From the NCBI GenBank assembly GCA_037043015.1, contig CM073329.1, positions 8,820,648 to 8,884,647 on the forward strand: a stretch of DNA of 64,000 nt, in the 5' to 3' direction. The translations under genes were made by a program, and so were the position numbers. A model generated the notes under the pieces. The model saw nothing but the letters and a program-made list of their open reading frames with translations. It did not search any database and was not told the DNA's origin. The stretch's first letter is position 1, and each line of letters opens with the position of its first letter. This document shows positions 21,488-32,652 of the stretch, in pieces. The stretch comes from Bryum argenteum. Taxonomy: Eukaryota > Streptophyta > Bryopsida > Bryales > Bryaceae.

Positions 21488-22588
21488 TTAGCAATGTAAA
21501 TTGTTTTGCGGATTAGGTGGTATGTAGAAAGGTGTTTTTTCCATTCTTTTTGTGATTTCCGTGAAAGGAAGCCACCTTGAAGATTGGTGTGTGGGGTGAG
21601 GGTGGGAATGGGGGGGGGGGTGGTACACGTGGTTAGTAATGTTTCTTGTGATGTTATTTATGAGGTTGTCTAATTGCGCACAAGCATTGGACCATTCGTT
21701 GGGGGTGAGTTGATCATGTTGTAAAATTGTTGTGAGGTTGTTGATGGAAGGCGCATTTTGTTCGGAGAATGTAGTGGTGAATGCGCCCAGGTTAGTTTGC
21801 GGAATGGAGTTGAGAATTCGCGGGGATTTTGCAGTGGGAACTCGTGGAGGTCGTGCTATCAGTAGTTGTTGAGGGATGTGAAGGGTTATTGGTGAGTGAT
21901 CTGAGTTTAAGTCTTGAGTGTGGTTGGTTGTGGATGTGAAATGGTGGTGGTTCGGCGAGGTTACGTAGTAGCCGTCAATTAGACTTGTTTCGGTATAGTT
22001 ATGACTTCCTTGTCTGGAGAATGGACTATTTGTGGGAACGTATGTGAGATTAAGACTGTCTGTGAAGGTAAGCCATAGGATGTCTTCTTCTTGTGGTGGT
22101 GTGTTGGTATGTGCGTTTTGCCTATCTATGAGAGCAATGTCTCTGTTAAAATCCCCACAGAGGATGTGGATGTGATTTGGGTGTGTTTGTGTTTGGGTAG
22201 TAATTGTTTGTTGAATAAGGGGGATCAAATCTATGTCTTCCGGGTGAGATGGCATATATAAGTGTATGAGTATCCATGGGGTAAGAGGTTTATCTGCTAT
22301 GAGAATGATTTGGAGGTGGGGTGAAATGTTTGCCGGGGTTGGGATTTTTGTAATGTTTCCTGGAGAGGCGTAGTTTTGGTGTATGAGGGTGAGAAGACCT
22401 CCTCTAGCGGGGGTATATGGCATTCGTTGTTGTATGCATTGGGTAAGTGCATGTGTGTCATTGAAAATGAATTTATAGTGTGGGAAACTGCGTTGGATGT
22501 ACTTTGTGGATTTATTAGCGGTAAGTTTTGTTTCTTGGATAGCTATTATTGCAGGGGATGATTGTGTGAGATGTTGGAGATTAGGCAA
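21488..22588 (-). pseudogene. LINE-A apurinic-type (APE) endonuclease domain
   Basis: Seen: residues 15-22 IAIQETKL (metal-binding E19), CGDFNRD (144-150), SLIDGYYVT (202-210) and SDHSPI (229-234). These are the ordered signature motifs of the exonuclease III/APE fold. Coding similarity extends upstream beyond the first Met to the chromovirus border at 22804. Known: in APE-type LINEs this domain nicks target DNA to prime reverse transcription. Its presence together with an RLE in the same element is unusual. The C-terminal part is Pro/His/Thr-rich linker. The frame ends at 21488 and coding resumes in another frame toward RT, so it is broken. Confidence 0.88.
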
Positions 22589-22933
22589 GTCTGTGTTTAG
22601 TGAAGCCGCGTTCCATGTAATAATCTGAGTGTTATTTTGGGTGGTGATGTGAGGTTGGGGTTGTATGAGGAGTGTGGGATTTAGTGGCGGGGGTGGGAGT
22701 ATTTGGGGAGTTTTTCAGTGCACCTTAGTGCTTCTATTATTAGTGTTTTATGGAGGTATGGGAATGTTTCTTTTAGTGTTTGTAGATTTGCGGTATTTGC
22801 ATGTGTCACGGACATACACAAGAAGTTCCTAGAAGGTTCTTCTAAAATATTCTCTGAAGATTCCCTAAAAGAGTCCTCGAAGATTCCTTGAAGATTCCCT
22901 GTGTCACGGCCACGTACTAGGTAGACAACTTAG

Positions 22934-23080
22934 GAAGGTTCTAGAAGGTTCTAGAAGCTTCCGGAAACTTCTGGAAGTTCCTCGAAGTCTCTGGAAGTTT
23001 TTGGAAGGTCCTTGAAGTTTCCGGAAGGCCCTGGAAGCTTCTGGAAGGTCTTGGAAGTTCTTGGAAGGTCCTAGAAGGTC
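22934..23080 (+). promoter_or_regulatory. Extended heat-shock-element-like array in the 5' LTR
   Basis: Seen: GAA triplets at exactly 10-bp spacing from 22934 to 23074, 15 in a row. TTC sits five bases after each of the first four (22939, 22949, 22959, 22969) and again at 23019 and 23039; other slots hold TCC, TCT, CTC, TTT or CCC. Known: heat-shock factor binds alternating nGAAn and nTTCn units, and three contiguous units suffice. Inference: this is a heat-responsive U3 enhancer. It lies about 40 bp upstream of TATATA at 23122. Less regular GAA/TTC units continue upstream to 22830. Confidence 0.7.
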
Positions 23081-23121
23081 CTAGGTTGAGGAAGGTTCTG
23101 GAGAACCTTCTTCTTAGCTAG

Positions 23122-23127
23122 TATATA
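23122..23127 (+). promoter_or_regulatory. TATA box of the 5' LTR
   Basis: tagctagtatatagga, with TATATA shortly downstream of the GAA array. The 3' LTR copy has a TA-longer version at about 28781-28787. The position suits transcription starting about 30 bp downstream. Confidence 0.6.
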
Positions 23128-23475
23128 GGAGTCGGTGAGGGCAACCTCGGTCTCGACAACGCATCTCTTGGAGCTCTAGCTCATCTCTCTTGTTGTTGTT
23201 CGTGTACTCTTCTTGTTAATTCAAGCTCCGTCGAGTTCTTGTTAGTTTCCACATATTCTTATCATACATTTCCGTGTCCCGATGACGGTTTGTCGAGACT
23301 ACCTTCTCACAAATATCAGAGTTAGTTTCTTCTTGTTAGAGAGTGGATTACCCCTTTTCTCGAAGGTGTGCTAGTGTTTTAGAGGTTGCGGATTACCCTC
23401 CTCTAAACCAATATTGTTCTCTTGTCAAATTTTTTCTTTTCTTTCGTAGATTTAGTCAAAGATCAAGACGTTAGT

Positions 23476-24475
23476 ATGGCTGAAAATTTGGAATCCAAAT
23501 TGGACGCCATCATGAGTGCTCTTGCTGCATTATCACATAGACAAGCGGAGATAGAAGGAGCCATGACAAGACTTCACAATGACGGAGCATCCGGGATAAC
23601 ATCATCCAGGATTCACCAGTCTCAAGCAACTACACCGGAGGAGGCGACTACACCTTTGGTTCAACAAAACCCAATGATTCAACAACGGAAGGAGCCTAGA
23701 GTTAGTCTTCCTGACAAGTTTGACGGAACGCGTTCCAAGTTTCGAGGTTTTGTCAACCAAATCAAGTTGATAACGATTTTACGGCTGAACGATATCCACG
23801 GCGGAGGGCGCGTGTTGGACTTGTTGGAACTCGCGCATCGGGCAAGCTTTGTCGTGGTTTCCCCCTTGTTCGAGAAACGATCGCCAATTCCCGAGCAACT
23901 TTGAGGCGTTCTTGGAGGCATTTGCGAAGCATTTGGCGAACATGACAAGGTCCGATGGGCTACTAACAAAGATCCGATCACTACGACAAGGAATGCGCTC
24001 TGCGTCGATCTCACGATCGGATTTTAGACAATCGGCTAGTGACATCAATCGGGGCGAAGAAGCATTGGTCGATCGGTTTTATTGGGGTTTGAGGATGATG
24101 TGAAGGACCTACTTTTATCTCTTCCCCGATCCGCAAACGCTCAACGAAGCCATTAGCCAAGCTATAAAGTGCGACAACCGTTTATTCCGTCGTCGCCAAG
24201 ACCGGCGCCCAAAATACCAAACGAGTCGCTACACCACGAGTATGTTGGCAAAGAATTTGAGTTTTCATTCGGAGGAGGCGAAGCCATGCAAATCGACGCG
24301 CACGCGTGTCGAGCTCTTACTCGGAAGAGAAGAAACGGCGTATGGAAGAAGGAGGACTGTTTTATCTGCGGAGAAGAAGGCCACAAGGTTGGAAATTGCC
24401 CCAAGAAGCGTAACCGGCGCATTGTTAAGACTAGGAGTGCGGTGATCCGAAAAACGACGATGCTTGCATTCTGAT
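23476..24475 (+). pseudogene. Chromovirus gag with zinc knuckle
   Basis: ATG at 23476 opens a frame (MAENLESKLDAIMSALAAL) with an N-terminal coiled-coil-like region and a PDKFDGTR block typical of Ty3/gypsy gag. The frame breaks near 23810. Gag-like sequence continues in other frames to a zinc knuckle, CFICGEEGHKVGNC (CX2CX4HX4C), at about 24358-24400. At least two frameshifts separate the parts. Confidence 0.8.
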
Positions 24476-25091
24476 GAGGGAACCATGGGGTTTGGGACGA
24501 TTCAATGCCACAACAACAATCGTTCCTCTTTTCTGTCCAACCCGCCCGTTGTTTTACAATCCCTTGTCTCTTAGTCCTCAAAAACACAAAACTTTAGCTC
24601 TATTAGATTCGGGAGCATCTACTTGTTTTTTAGATGAAGAATTTGCTAAGCGCCACAAGATTCGTCTAGTACAGAAGTCCAAACCTGTTTATGTAGAGGT
24701 GATAGATGGACGACCTTTATTGTCTGGCAGTGTCACCCATGAATCAGTACCTATAGAGGTGGCGTTTAAGGACCATAGTAGTTACGTCGTTTTTAATGTC
24801 ATTAGAACCCCGTCAAACTCTGTCATCCTAAGTCTCTCTTGGTTAGAACAACATAACCCTACCATAGATTGGAAGTTGCGGAAAATGACTTTTTCCAAAG
24901 AACATTCCAAGAGCCAACCTAGTAGACATCCTAAGATAGGGAAACCATTGTTTATTGGAGCAAGGGCGTTTAGACGATCATCCAAAGAAGCAGCACCCTT
25001 TTGTCATCTATGCAAATTTCAACTAGCACGGAGAAGAGTTCGACGGCAAGCATACCAGAGCAATACAAGGATTTTGAGGACGCGTGTTTGA
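24474..25091 (+). pseudogene. Chromovirus retroviral-type protease region
   Basis: An open stretch with the aspartic protease motif LALLDSGASTCFLD (about 24595) and a downstream SVILSLSWLEQHNPTIDW block, the standard end of the Ty3/gypsy protease. It processes the polyprotein in active elements. The frame is lost near 25000. Confidence 0.8.
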
Positions 25092-25239
25092 AGAAGAACG
25101 CGGACATACTACCGGAAGCATCGGCCATACGGTATGCCATAGACCTGCGCAAGAAAGAAGACAACCGCCTTTTGGCCCAATCTACAATCTCTCTCAAACG
25201 AGTTAGCGGAGCTGCGCGAAATACATTGACGAGAATCTA

Positions 25240-26420
25240 GCGAAGAACTTCATTCGTCATTCAAAGTCGCCCGGTGGGCACCGATCTTGTTTGTAAAGAA
25301 GAAGGATGGCTCCTTACGAATGTGCGTGGACTATCGAGGCCTCAACAAGGTAACTAAGAAAAATCGTTACCCGCTATTCCTCGATTTCTGGTCTCTTGGA
25401 GCGGCTCGGGCGTGCAAAGATCTTTACAAAAATTGATCCGAGGGGAGCTTACAACCTCGTGACGGATCGAGGAAGGAGACGAGTGGAAGACAGGCGTTCG
25501 CATACAAGGTATGGCCATTTTGAATATAATGTCATGCCTTTTGGCCTTACCAATGCTCCTTTGTTTTCCAACACATGATGAATGACATCTTTCGGGAGCA
25601 CCTTGACGACTTTGTTGTCATCTATCCTGGATGACATCACGATATTTTCCAAAAACGAAGAAAGACGACGAAGCGCGTTCGTTTGGTCCTCGAGAAACTA
25701 CGAACGAGGACTATACGCCAAGTTGGAGAAGTGCCTATTCCACCAAACCGAGATGGAGTTTTAGGGTTCATTGCAACTCTGAGACGGCTTGAAGATGGAC
25801 CCTAAGAAGGTGGAAGCAATTGTATCATGGGAGGTTCGAAGACGGTTAGAGACGTACAATGTTTTCTTGGATTTCTTAACTTCTATCGAATCTTCATCAA
25901 GAATTATTCTCGAGTCATTTGCTCCACTCACTCGGTTGACTTGTAAGACAAGCTCGAATGGGGACCTCAAGCGAGAAAAGGCATTCCAAGACCTCATGAT
26001 GGCATTTATCACACTCCAATCTTGGTACATCCCGACTTTACAAAGGCCTTCTATTTGGAGACCGATGCTTGATTTTGCTTTGGGAGCCGTACTTTCGCTG
26101 ATGGATGGACGTGGACGGGAAGCTTCATCCGGTGGCGTTCTATTCTCGAAAGTTTTCTCGTTGAAATCAATTATGAAATCCACGATAAGGAACTTCTTGC
26201 CATAGTAGATTCCTTCCAAGAGTGCCGACACTTTCTCGGCGCAGACATCCAGGTGACCGTATACACGGATCACAAGAATTTGGAGTACTTTATGTCGGCT
26301 CGAGTCTTGAATCGACGCTGCTCGGTGGAATATGTCGTTGTCGCGATTTGACTTTGTTATTACCTATCGGCCAGGAAGCAACAAGGACTATCCGATGCCT
26401 TATCGAGGAGATCGTATCGC
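25240..26420 (+). pseudogene. Chromovirus reverse transcriptase and RNase H, broken
   Basis: RT landmarks occur in several frames: [19 protein letters not shown] (about 25290), [17 protein letters not shown] (about 25510) and a mutated FVVIYLDD-type site with a premature stop near 25625. RNase H-like residues follow (DFALGAV at 26070, YTDHKNLEYF at about 26260). Multiple frameshifts; not translatable as one product. Confidence 0.8.
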
Positions 26421-26499
26421 GCGCCTAAGGTCGAGAAGCGGCGTTTGATCAACAATGCACCGCATTCTTTGAAACCGGAGCATTTTAGAATTTGCGCTC

Positions 26500-27580
26500 T
26501 TTGTCATGCCAATTGATACGGACTTCCTTAACCAGGATACGTCTTTGCGACAATTGAAGATTCTGTAGCTCTCGAGATCAAGAAGCGTCTTGATAATGAC
26601 AAGTTCAAGGTGGAGGAGATCTTTTGTACTTTGAAGAAGCGATTGTATATTCCTAGGGACGAACACGACTTCGAGTCCTCCAATCACGCCATGACTTTCC
26701 ATTGCGGGGACATTTTGGATACAACAAGACATTGGAGCTTATTTGCGAGACTTGGTGGCCCCAAATGTGGAAGGATGTGAAGGAGTTTGTTCTCTCTTGT
26801 GATATTTGTTCAAGGTCGAAGAACCCTCGGCATCGCCCCTATGGACTTTGCGGCCATTGCCTATCCCGCATCGACCATGGTCTTGATTTCCATGGATTTC
26901 ATTACGGACCTGCCGCCTTCAAACTCGTTTGACAAAGATCTTTGTTGTGGTAGATCGGTGACGAAGATGGCGCATTTTGTTCTTGCAAGAAGACATCGTC
27001 GGCGAAGATACAACAAGACTCTTTTCGATAATGTATATCGTTATCACGGCTTGCCGAGATGATATTGTGTCGGATCGCGGAACCCGATTCGTCTCCAAGT
27101 TCGAAATCTCTATTTCAGATATTGAAGGTGGATATCGCTTTCTTGGCATTTCACCTCAAACCGACGGACGGAGACGGAACGGGTGAATCAAGTATTGGAG
27201 CAAAGATCTCACGTTGCACCATCAACTATCAAGAAGACAATTGGATCGAGTATCTCCCCTTGCCGAGTTCGCCTACAACAACACTATTGATGCGTCGACC
27301 CAACAAACACCATTCTTTGCCAACTACGGATACCACCGAAGCTTGATTTATGGAATTGATGGCCAATAACAACCCAAAGAAAGAGAAGATTTTGCGAAGC
27401 GGCTATCGGAACTTCAAGAACGGCGAGACTTCAATTGCAAACCGCCCAAGAGTTGTACAAGACGTCCGCAGATAAATTTGAATGAGGCACCTACTTTCAA
27501 GATCGGAGATAAAGTATGGTCGCTTGCTTGACGGAACATCAAGACCAAGCGGCCGTGTGATAAGTTGGACTATCAAGATT
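26500..27580 (+). pseudogene. Chromovirus integrase, broken
   Basis: The zinc-binding region ends with CDICSRSKN (about 26800). The catalytic core shows MDFITDLPPS (26895) and DDIVSDRGTRF (about 27060). These are the first two acidic residues of the integrase D,D(35)E core. The frame shifts several times. Confidence 0.78.
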
Positions 27581-28009
27581 GGGACCATTTGCCATCCAGA
27601 AACAAATCAATCCAGTGGCGCGATCGGTTGGAGTTACAGCTACTATGAAGGTACATCCAGTCTTCCACGTGTCTTTATTGGAACCTTATCGAGTCGACTT
27701 TTTTCCGGGAAGAGTGCGAGGGCCGCCACCTAGTATCGAAATTGAGAACCACGAGGAATATGAGGTGGATAAGGTCTTTGGATTCACGGCGTGAAGGGAA
27801 ACTTGGAGTATTTTGTGCATTGGAGCGGATACGACATCAATGAAAGAACGTGGGAACATGCCGAAAATCTTGTAAATGCGCCGGAAAAGGACAGGAATTT
27901 CATCAACGATATCCTCATAAACCTAAGCCTTCCGACGATAACTTCTCCGACGCTTGCCCTCGGGGAGAATAAAAGGGGGAGAGTGAACACAACCTTGATT
28001 CACATTTGA
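27579..28009 (+). pseudogene. Chromovirus integrase C-terminus and chromodomain
   Basis: A block reading KVHPVFHVSLLEPYR (about 27645) is followed, after an in-frame stop near 27793, by EYFVHWSGYDINERTWEH (about 27805-27860), a clear chromodomain core. Chromodomains steer integration toward modified histones. This places the element in the chromovirus branch of Ty3/gypsy. Confidence 0.88.
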
Positions 28010-28065
28010 TTTACATATTTTGTTCTAGATAGAATTTCTCTATAGTCATAGTTTGGTTTTTAGTC

Positions 28066-28418
28066 ATGGATAGTCAAGAGATAGATAGCATACCAGTTAT
28101 GCCATCTCAACCAACCAAACTCGAAGGCGACCAGGAGATGAAGAACCGCCTACGCCACGACGCCGACGGAGGATTCCGAGCAATCGATCGCTGGTGATTG
28201 TATTTGAGGTCGAGCCCGCTTTCAATGGTCTGCCAGAAGGTGTGTTTGCAGGACAATTCCATAACGAAGACACAGAAGTTCACGCTTGGTCAGAAGTGGA
28301 AGGCGTCGGCCACTATCGTTGGCTTCAAGGACCGATGAACCACTTGCCTCGTGAACAACAATTGGAGTTTATTGCAGATGTAAATGCGGAGATTTTCATT
28401 TTTCTGCGTTGGTATTGA
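28066..28418 (+). pseudogene. Extra reading frame 3' of the chromodomain
   Basis: An ATG at 28066 starts a short acidic, polar frame (MDSQEIDSIP) ending near 28197. A second frame at 28194-28418 reads on with EVEPAFNGLPEGVF and VHAWSEVEGVGHYRWLQGP. One frameshift separates them. I recognise no family. It could be an accessory gene of this lineage or a captured fragment. Confidence 0.35.
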
Positions 28419-28465
28419 CTAACAACAACGTTTACCGGAGACCTCGAAGCTAGAAGGGGAGGTGA

Positions 28466-28948
28466 TGTCACGGACATACACAAGAAGTTCCTAGAAGGTT
28501 CTTCTAAAATATTCTCTGAAGATTCCCTAAAAGAGTCCTCGAAGATTCCTTGAAGATTCCCTGTGTCACGGCCACGTACTAGGTAGACAACTTAGGAAGG
28601 TTCTAGAAGGTTTAGAAGCTTCCGGAAACTTCCGGAAGTTCCTCGAAGTCTCGGAAGTTTTGGAAGGTCCTTGAAGTTTCCGGAAGGCCCCTGGAAGCTC
28701 GGAAGGTCTTGGAAGTTCTTGGAAGGTCCTAGAAGGTCCTAGGTTGAGGAAGGTTCTGGAGAACCTTCTTCTTAGCTAGTATATATAGGAGTCGAGGCTG
28801 AGGGCAACCTCAGTCTCGACAACGCATCTCTTGGAGCTCTAGCTCATCTCTCTTGTTGTTGTTCGTGTACTCTTCTTGTTAATTCAAGCTCCTGTCAGTT
28901 CTTGTTAGTTTCCACATATTCTTATCATCTGTTTCCGTGTCCCTGACA
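28466..28948 (+). repeat. 3' LTR of the chromovirus
   Basis: Starts TGTCACGGACATACAC and ends ctgaca, followed by the target duplication gcatg. The 10-bp GAA array is present (about 28596-28740) but shifted by single-base deletions relative to the 5' LTR. The TATA box reads tatata at about 28782. Confidence 0.92.
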
Positions 28949-28953
28949 GCATG

Positions 28954-29287
28954 TTCTAGAATGTGATTATATAGTTATTTATGTATGGTTTGTGTGGGTT
29001 TTATAATGCCTTGTTGTGTGTCTAGAAAATGAGTGTATGGGTGAGGGGTTTGTAGGTGTCTCGACCGTATGTTTGGTAGTCTGGATAGTTTGTTGAGTAG
29101 TGATGTTGTCCAGTTTGGATTTGAGTTCGAAATCATATGTTGTTCGCACATTTGTAATTGGGTCCCAATGGTGATTATAAGTGCATATAGGACATTTGGT
29201 GGTGTGAATTGTGGGTGATGTCGGATGCCATGTATTCACTTTATCTTCCCTTACACGTTTCTTGGTGTAAAACCCGTGTTCAGGTGA
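28954..29287 (-). pseudogene. LINE-A ORF2 N-terminal part, zinc-knuckle-like
   Basis: Minus-strand coding remnant with CPICTYNHHWDP (about 29190) in one frame. In a neighbouring frame, PNVLYALITI matches PHMLFTLIAR of LINE-B (about 34735), which shows that both copies share this region. It lies between the chromovirus and the gag-only insertion. Confidence 0.6.
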
Positions 29288-32200
29288 CTCGTGTATCGTT
29301 CCAGGGATTCTGTGAAGTGACCAAGGCAAGTAGTGCTAAAACAACCAAACCCACAAACGTTTTTAGTCCCAACTTATGTTTTAGCCTTGCAGGGCAAGGG
29401 TATCCCTTCGCAAGAGGGGATGCACAAAGACTCTTTCCTTATGTTTATCGTGGCGTAAACTTCCACACTTAGACTCTACACACACACACATACTAAAGCA
29501 CACATTACGTCCTCACAACTAATCCGTCCTATCCGTCCGAATTAGCAGGTCACGAGGCCGTCCCGGTTACCCTATCACCCTTACTACAATGACGGACTCC
29601 AAGAGCTCGAATCCGGCTAGAAGACGTCTACACGTATTCTCGGTCACGTCATCGCGCTTAATCCGTCCTCCGAGACTACGAGAGGGACCCAAGTCTGGTA
29701 CTGGAGGCCGGATTGGAATCCGTCCTCACACATCGTACTCCCTTAACTTCCTGCACCGTAAGTGTTTTACCGCAGAGTTTTTCTCTCTCGGACGCCTAGA
29801 CCCGATTCAAGACACAAGACACTCAAGAATACGCCCAACCCGACTTCAACTCCACCGAAACGATCTAACAAAGAATCCGGATTCCTAACTCCCAACTCAC
29901 AACACACAAAGTAGATCCGGCTTTCCAAGCACTCAACTGAAAAGGAGACAGGGAAATGATCACACCGAATATGCGCATAAGAAGGTTCGATTAACACTCA
30001 AGCAAGGAATGTTTTGGTGGACAAAACTCCCACCTATAAGTACTTCTAAGTCAACGACTTAGATCCCTAACCTGATTGCGGCGCGCGGCCTACCAGGCCT
30101 ACTCCTCAAAAAGCGGCACGCATTCCCAAAAAGAAAACACTATCTTGGCCTAGGACGGATACCAATCCGACCTCCTAACCTGGCCGTCCTTTGATCGCCG
30201 GCCTCTAAGACGTCCTACCTCTTTCTTCGCGAACTAACTCCGTGCTTGCCGCCGCTTGATCGCCGTCGTCGGCCGCGATACGCCCCGCCTTCACTCTCTT
30301 GCCCGTGTCGGTGATCACGTACTCGTCCTCGGCGGAGTTAGTCTCGTCCCCGCTCTTCAACTCTTCCTCTTCGGAATGCTCGAGGCCGATGTCGTGAAGC
30401 TCTCGCGCCCGGGAGACTTCTCGTATTCCTCGGCCGTGAGCTTTCCTCTTCGCGGTGCGCGTGTTCTTGCCTTGGCGAGTCTGTGGGGCGGGTGCATCCG
30501 ACTCCGTCTTCACCTTCGCCTTGCCCTTCGTGGTCGGTCGAATCGAGGGCCCAAAGATCCGTCCTCGCCAGTATCCGCCGCGGGGTCTTGGCCGGAGTAG
30601 AAGTGAAGGCCGGCATCACTACCTCCTTCATCGCGCTCCCGGACGGCGTCGAGCAAAGACCTTGACCTCGGCGTTGCTCTTCTCAACCTTTGTGGCGTAC
30701 GTCTTCGCCGCCAAGAGGAATTTCTTGAATGTCTCCGCCTTGAAAACCTCCGACTCGGGATTCCGGCCTCGAACAGGTTCGCCCTGCAAAGCACCTCGGC
30801 CGGAACCTCGCAGATTTCCACGAGCTTTACGACTGCTCGTTTGCCGTGATTACGGCCCGCCTTTCGACGGGGAGTTCCTCCTCCCTTCTCCCGACCGTCT
30901 CGCGAAGACGTCTATTCTCCAGGATTAGCTTGGTCACTTGCTTCTCCGTCCGCCGGAATCGCTCCTCGTCCGGTTTGGAGTCCCACTACATTTGACCTCC
31001 AAAGAACGTCTTCACTCCAAATTCTTGGCATAGCTTCGCCCGGCAGATCTTGGTAGAGTAAGGAAACTGCACTGGCTTCCGTGAAGTGGTGCCATGCTCG
31101 CCTCATGGGATCCGGGTGATTGGCGGACGGACCGAGAGGTGGGGAGTCGGGGTCGTTCGGATTCATGGGGAGTTCCCAATCGGCCGTAACTTCCCCTTCA
31201 TCCACCGGCCTCGAGGTTGTCCTCTCGATCGAGTTCGGCCTCGGTCGGATTCGTGGAGGGGACGGGGACGGAAGGATGATTACCTCTCCGACGCGTCCGC
31301 GGTGGGGTTGCCTCCGAGCCGGCTCCTCCAGTGTGCGTCGGGTGGAACGTCCCCTTCGCCTCGATCCGACCTCGTCCTCTCTCCTCTTCCGAAGACACGG
31401 CCTTGCTATCCGTACTCTCCTCCGACTCGAACACGCCGTTGTTTTGCGGCGACAGTAGCGATCTCATAGTTCGACTCCTCCTCATTCGTCGCACCTCCTC
31501 CTTCTTCATGCGGTGGTAAAGAAAAGGAGTAATAGGGCTAGGACGGGTTTTACCTACGTTTTCCATGAAGCCGGGCGACCAAGTCGCGGATGATCATCCC
31601 CCGATCCGTCTCCCGTTCGCCGCGCAAGGAGCCCGGGGCGGTGTTGGCCAACCGTACGGTGATCCGGTGCGGCTTCTCTCCGTGAATAATCGGCGCCAAA
31701 AACTTGATGACGGCGCGCTCCTCGGATTTCCGCAATCCTCGATCGAGTAGCCATTGTTCTTGTGCGGATCCCCGTGGAACGCCTTCTTCGCCCACTTGTG
31801 TTTCCGGCCGCACAACCCTACTCCGTTGTTTACGGTCGCCGTAAATGACTCTCGATCTGCTCGGCCGTCCGAAGCGGCTTCCCTCTAACCGTCCCCTCGG
31901 CTGGTTTTGGCGCGCCGACCTTGATCTCTCGCGCACCATCTCGCGTCGCGCAATCCCGGGCGTATCAAGAGAGGCGGCTAACCCCATCCTCTCGAGGTCT
32001 TCCGTCAAGGACTTCTTCTCATTCTCCTCGATCGGAATACACGGCGACACGAGCTTGATGGAAATCTTGACTCCTCTTGCTCCCGAGCGGAAGCGGACGC
32101 GCCGTTCTCGCCATCGGAAAGAAGTGCGCAAGGAAATAGAGAGTCGCCGGCCGAGGTCGGCGATGGGCGGATCGCGACTAAGGACGGAAAGCGTAAAGAC

Positions 32201-32652
32201 GGAGGCGAGGAGCGCAAGACGACAAGGGGCGCGAGAAAACGAGGAGGCGGTGGCGACAACAAGGGCGGACGGGTTGCCTTATATCGAGGGGGCCGGAATT
32301 AAGTCCGACCATCATGACATGGTCTGCCGCCATAATTGTCCTCCCCGTACGGAGTCGCCTTCTAGATTTCTCGCCATTATTAAATTCTTCGCCACTCCGT
32401 CCTTCACCTACCATCATAACTCCTAATCCGTCCTCTGACAGCACGTCCTAGCCGTACGGGGACAGAGTACGGATTGGCAAATCCGTCCTACTTAACATAA
32501 ACTAGAGTTTAACTAATTCCTTTATTTGTAAAAACGTAATTGCCTTATACTATACGGCTTAGCAAATACCTAGGTCGGATTCTAGACACTATACTTATTC
32601 TTAATGCGCATTAGAACATAATGGCCAAAAATCGAAAAAACGGGGTCCGACA
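29288..32652 (-). mobile_element. Gag-only retroelement insertion in LINE-A
   Basis: Seen: LINE-A coding similarity stops at 29287 and resumes at 32653, with ggtga at 29283-29287 and 32653-32657. Read on the minus strand the insert begins TGTCGGACCCCG, an LTR-like start. The other end does not finish in CA and no clear second LTR was found. The motif GGACGGATT recurs many times in both orientations near the ends and inside. The interior is more GC-rich than its surroundings and codes, in broken minus-strand frames (32131-30205), for a charged gag-like protein with blocks such as RITVRLANTAPG, MIIRDLVARL and KTRPSPITPFLYH. No RT, integrase or protease is present. Best reading: a large non-autonomous LTR-type element. 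Confidence 0.55.
30205..32131 (-). pseudogene. Gag-like protein remnant of the insertion
   Basis: Consecutive minus-strand frames (32131-31550, 31566-31198, 31205-30912, 30821-30510, 30513-30205) appear to be one protein broken by single-base indels. The first part has KISIKLVSPCIPIEENEKK and an IIHGEKPHRITVRLAN block. The middle has a charged coiled-coil-like stretch (LILENRRLRE, in a neighbouring frame near 30935). The end is Glu/Asp/Arg-rich (HSEEEELKSGDET). No zinc knuckle seen. Overlapping plus-strand frames are shadows. Confidence 0.45.

Larger units (their letters stand above)
22804..23287 (+). repeat. 5' LTR of the chromovirus
   Basis: Begins TGTCACGGACATACAC. The exact right edge is uncertain by 1-2 bases because the terminal CA appears mutated (gatgacg where the 3' LTR has ctgaca). 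Contains the GAA array and a TATA box described separately. Confidence 0.9.
22804..28948 (+). mobile_element. Ty3/gypsy chromovirus with heat-shock-element-like LTRs
   Basis: Seen: 483-484 bp LTRs (22804-23287 and 28466-28948) starting TGTCACGG, with a 5-bp target duplication gcatg at 22799-22803 and 28949-28953. Internal order on the plus strand is gag, zinc knuckle, protease, RT, RNase H, integrase and chromodomain, which is Ty3/gypsy order. A polypurine tract, agaaggggaggtga, precedes the 3' LTR. No clear tRNA-Met primer site follows the 5' LTR. All coding parts carry frameshifts and stops and the LTRs differ by several indels, so this copy is dead but not ancient. It sits inside LINE-A, splitting that element's frame upstream of the APE domain. 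Confidence 0.93.

Noticed and set aside
30455..31469. Plus-strand frames across the gag-only element
   Set aside because: Shadows of a GC-rich minus-strand coding remnant; the minus-strand reading has charged, gag-like blocks and they do not.
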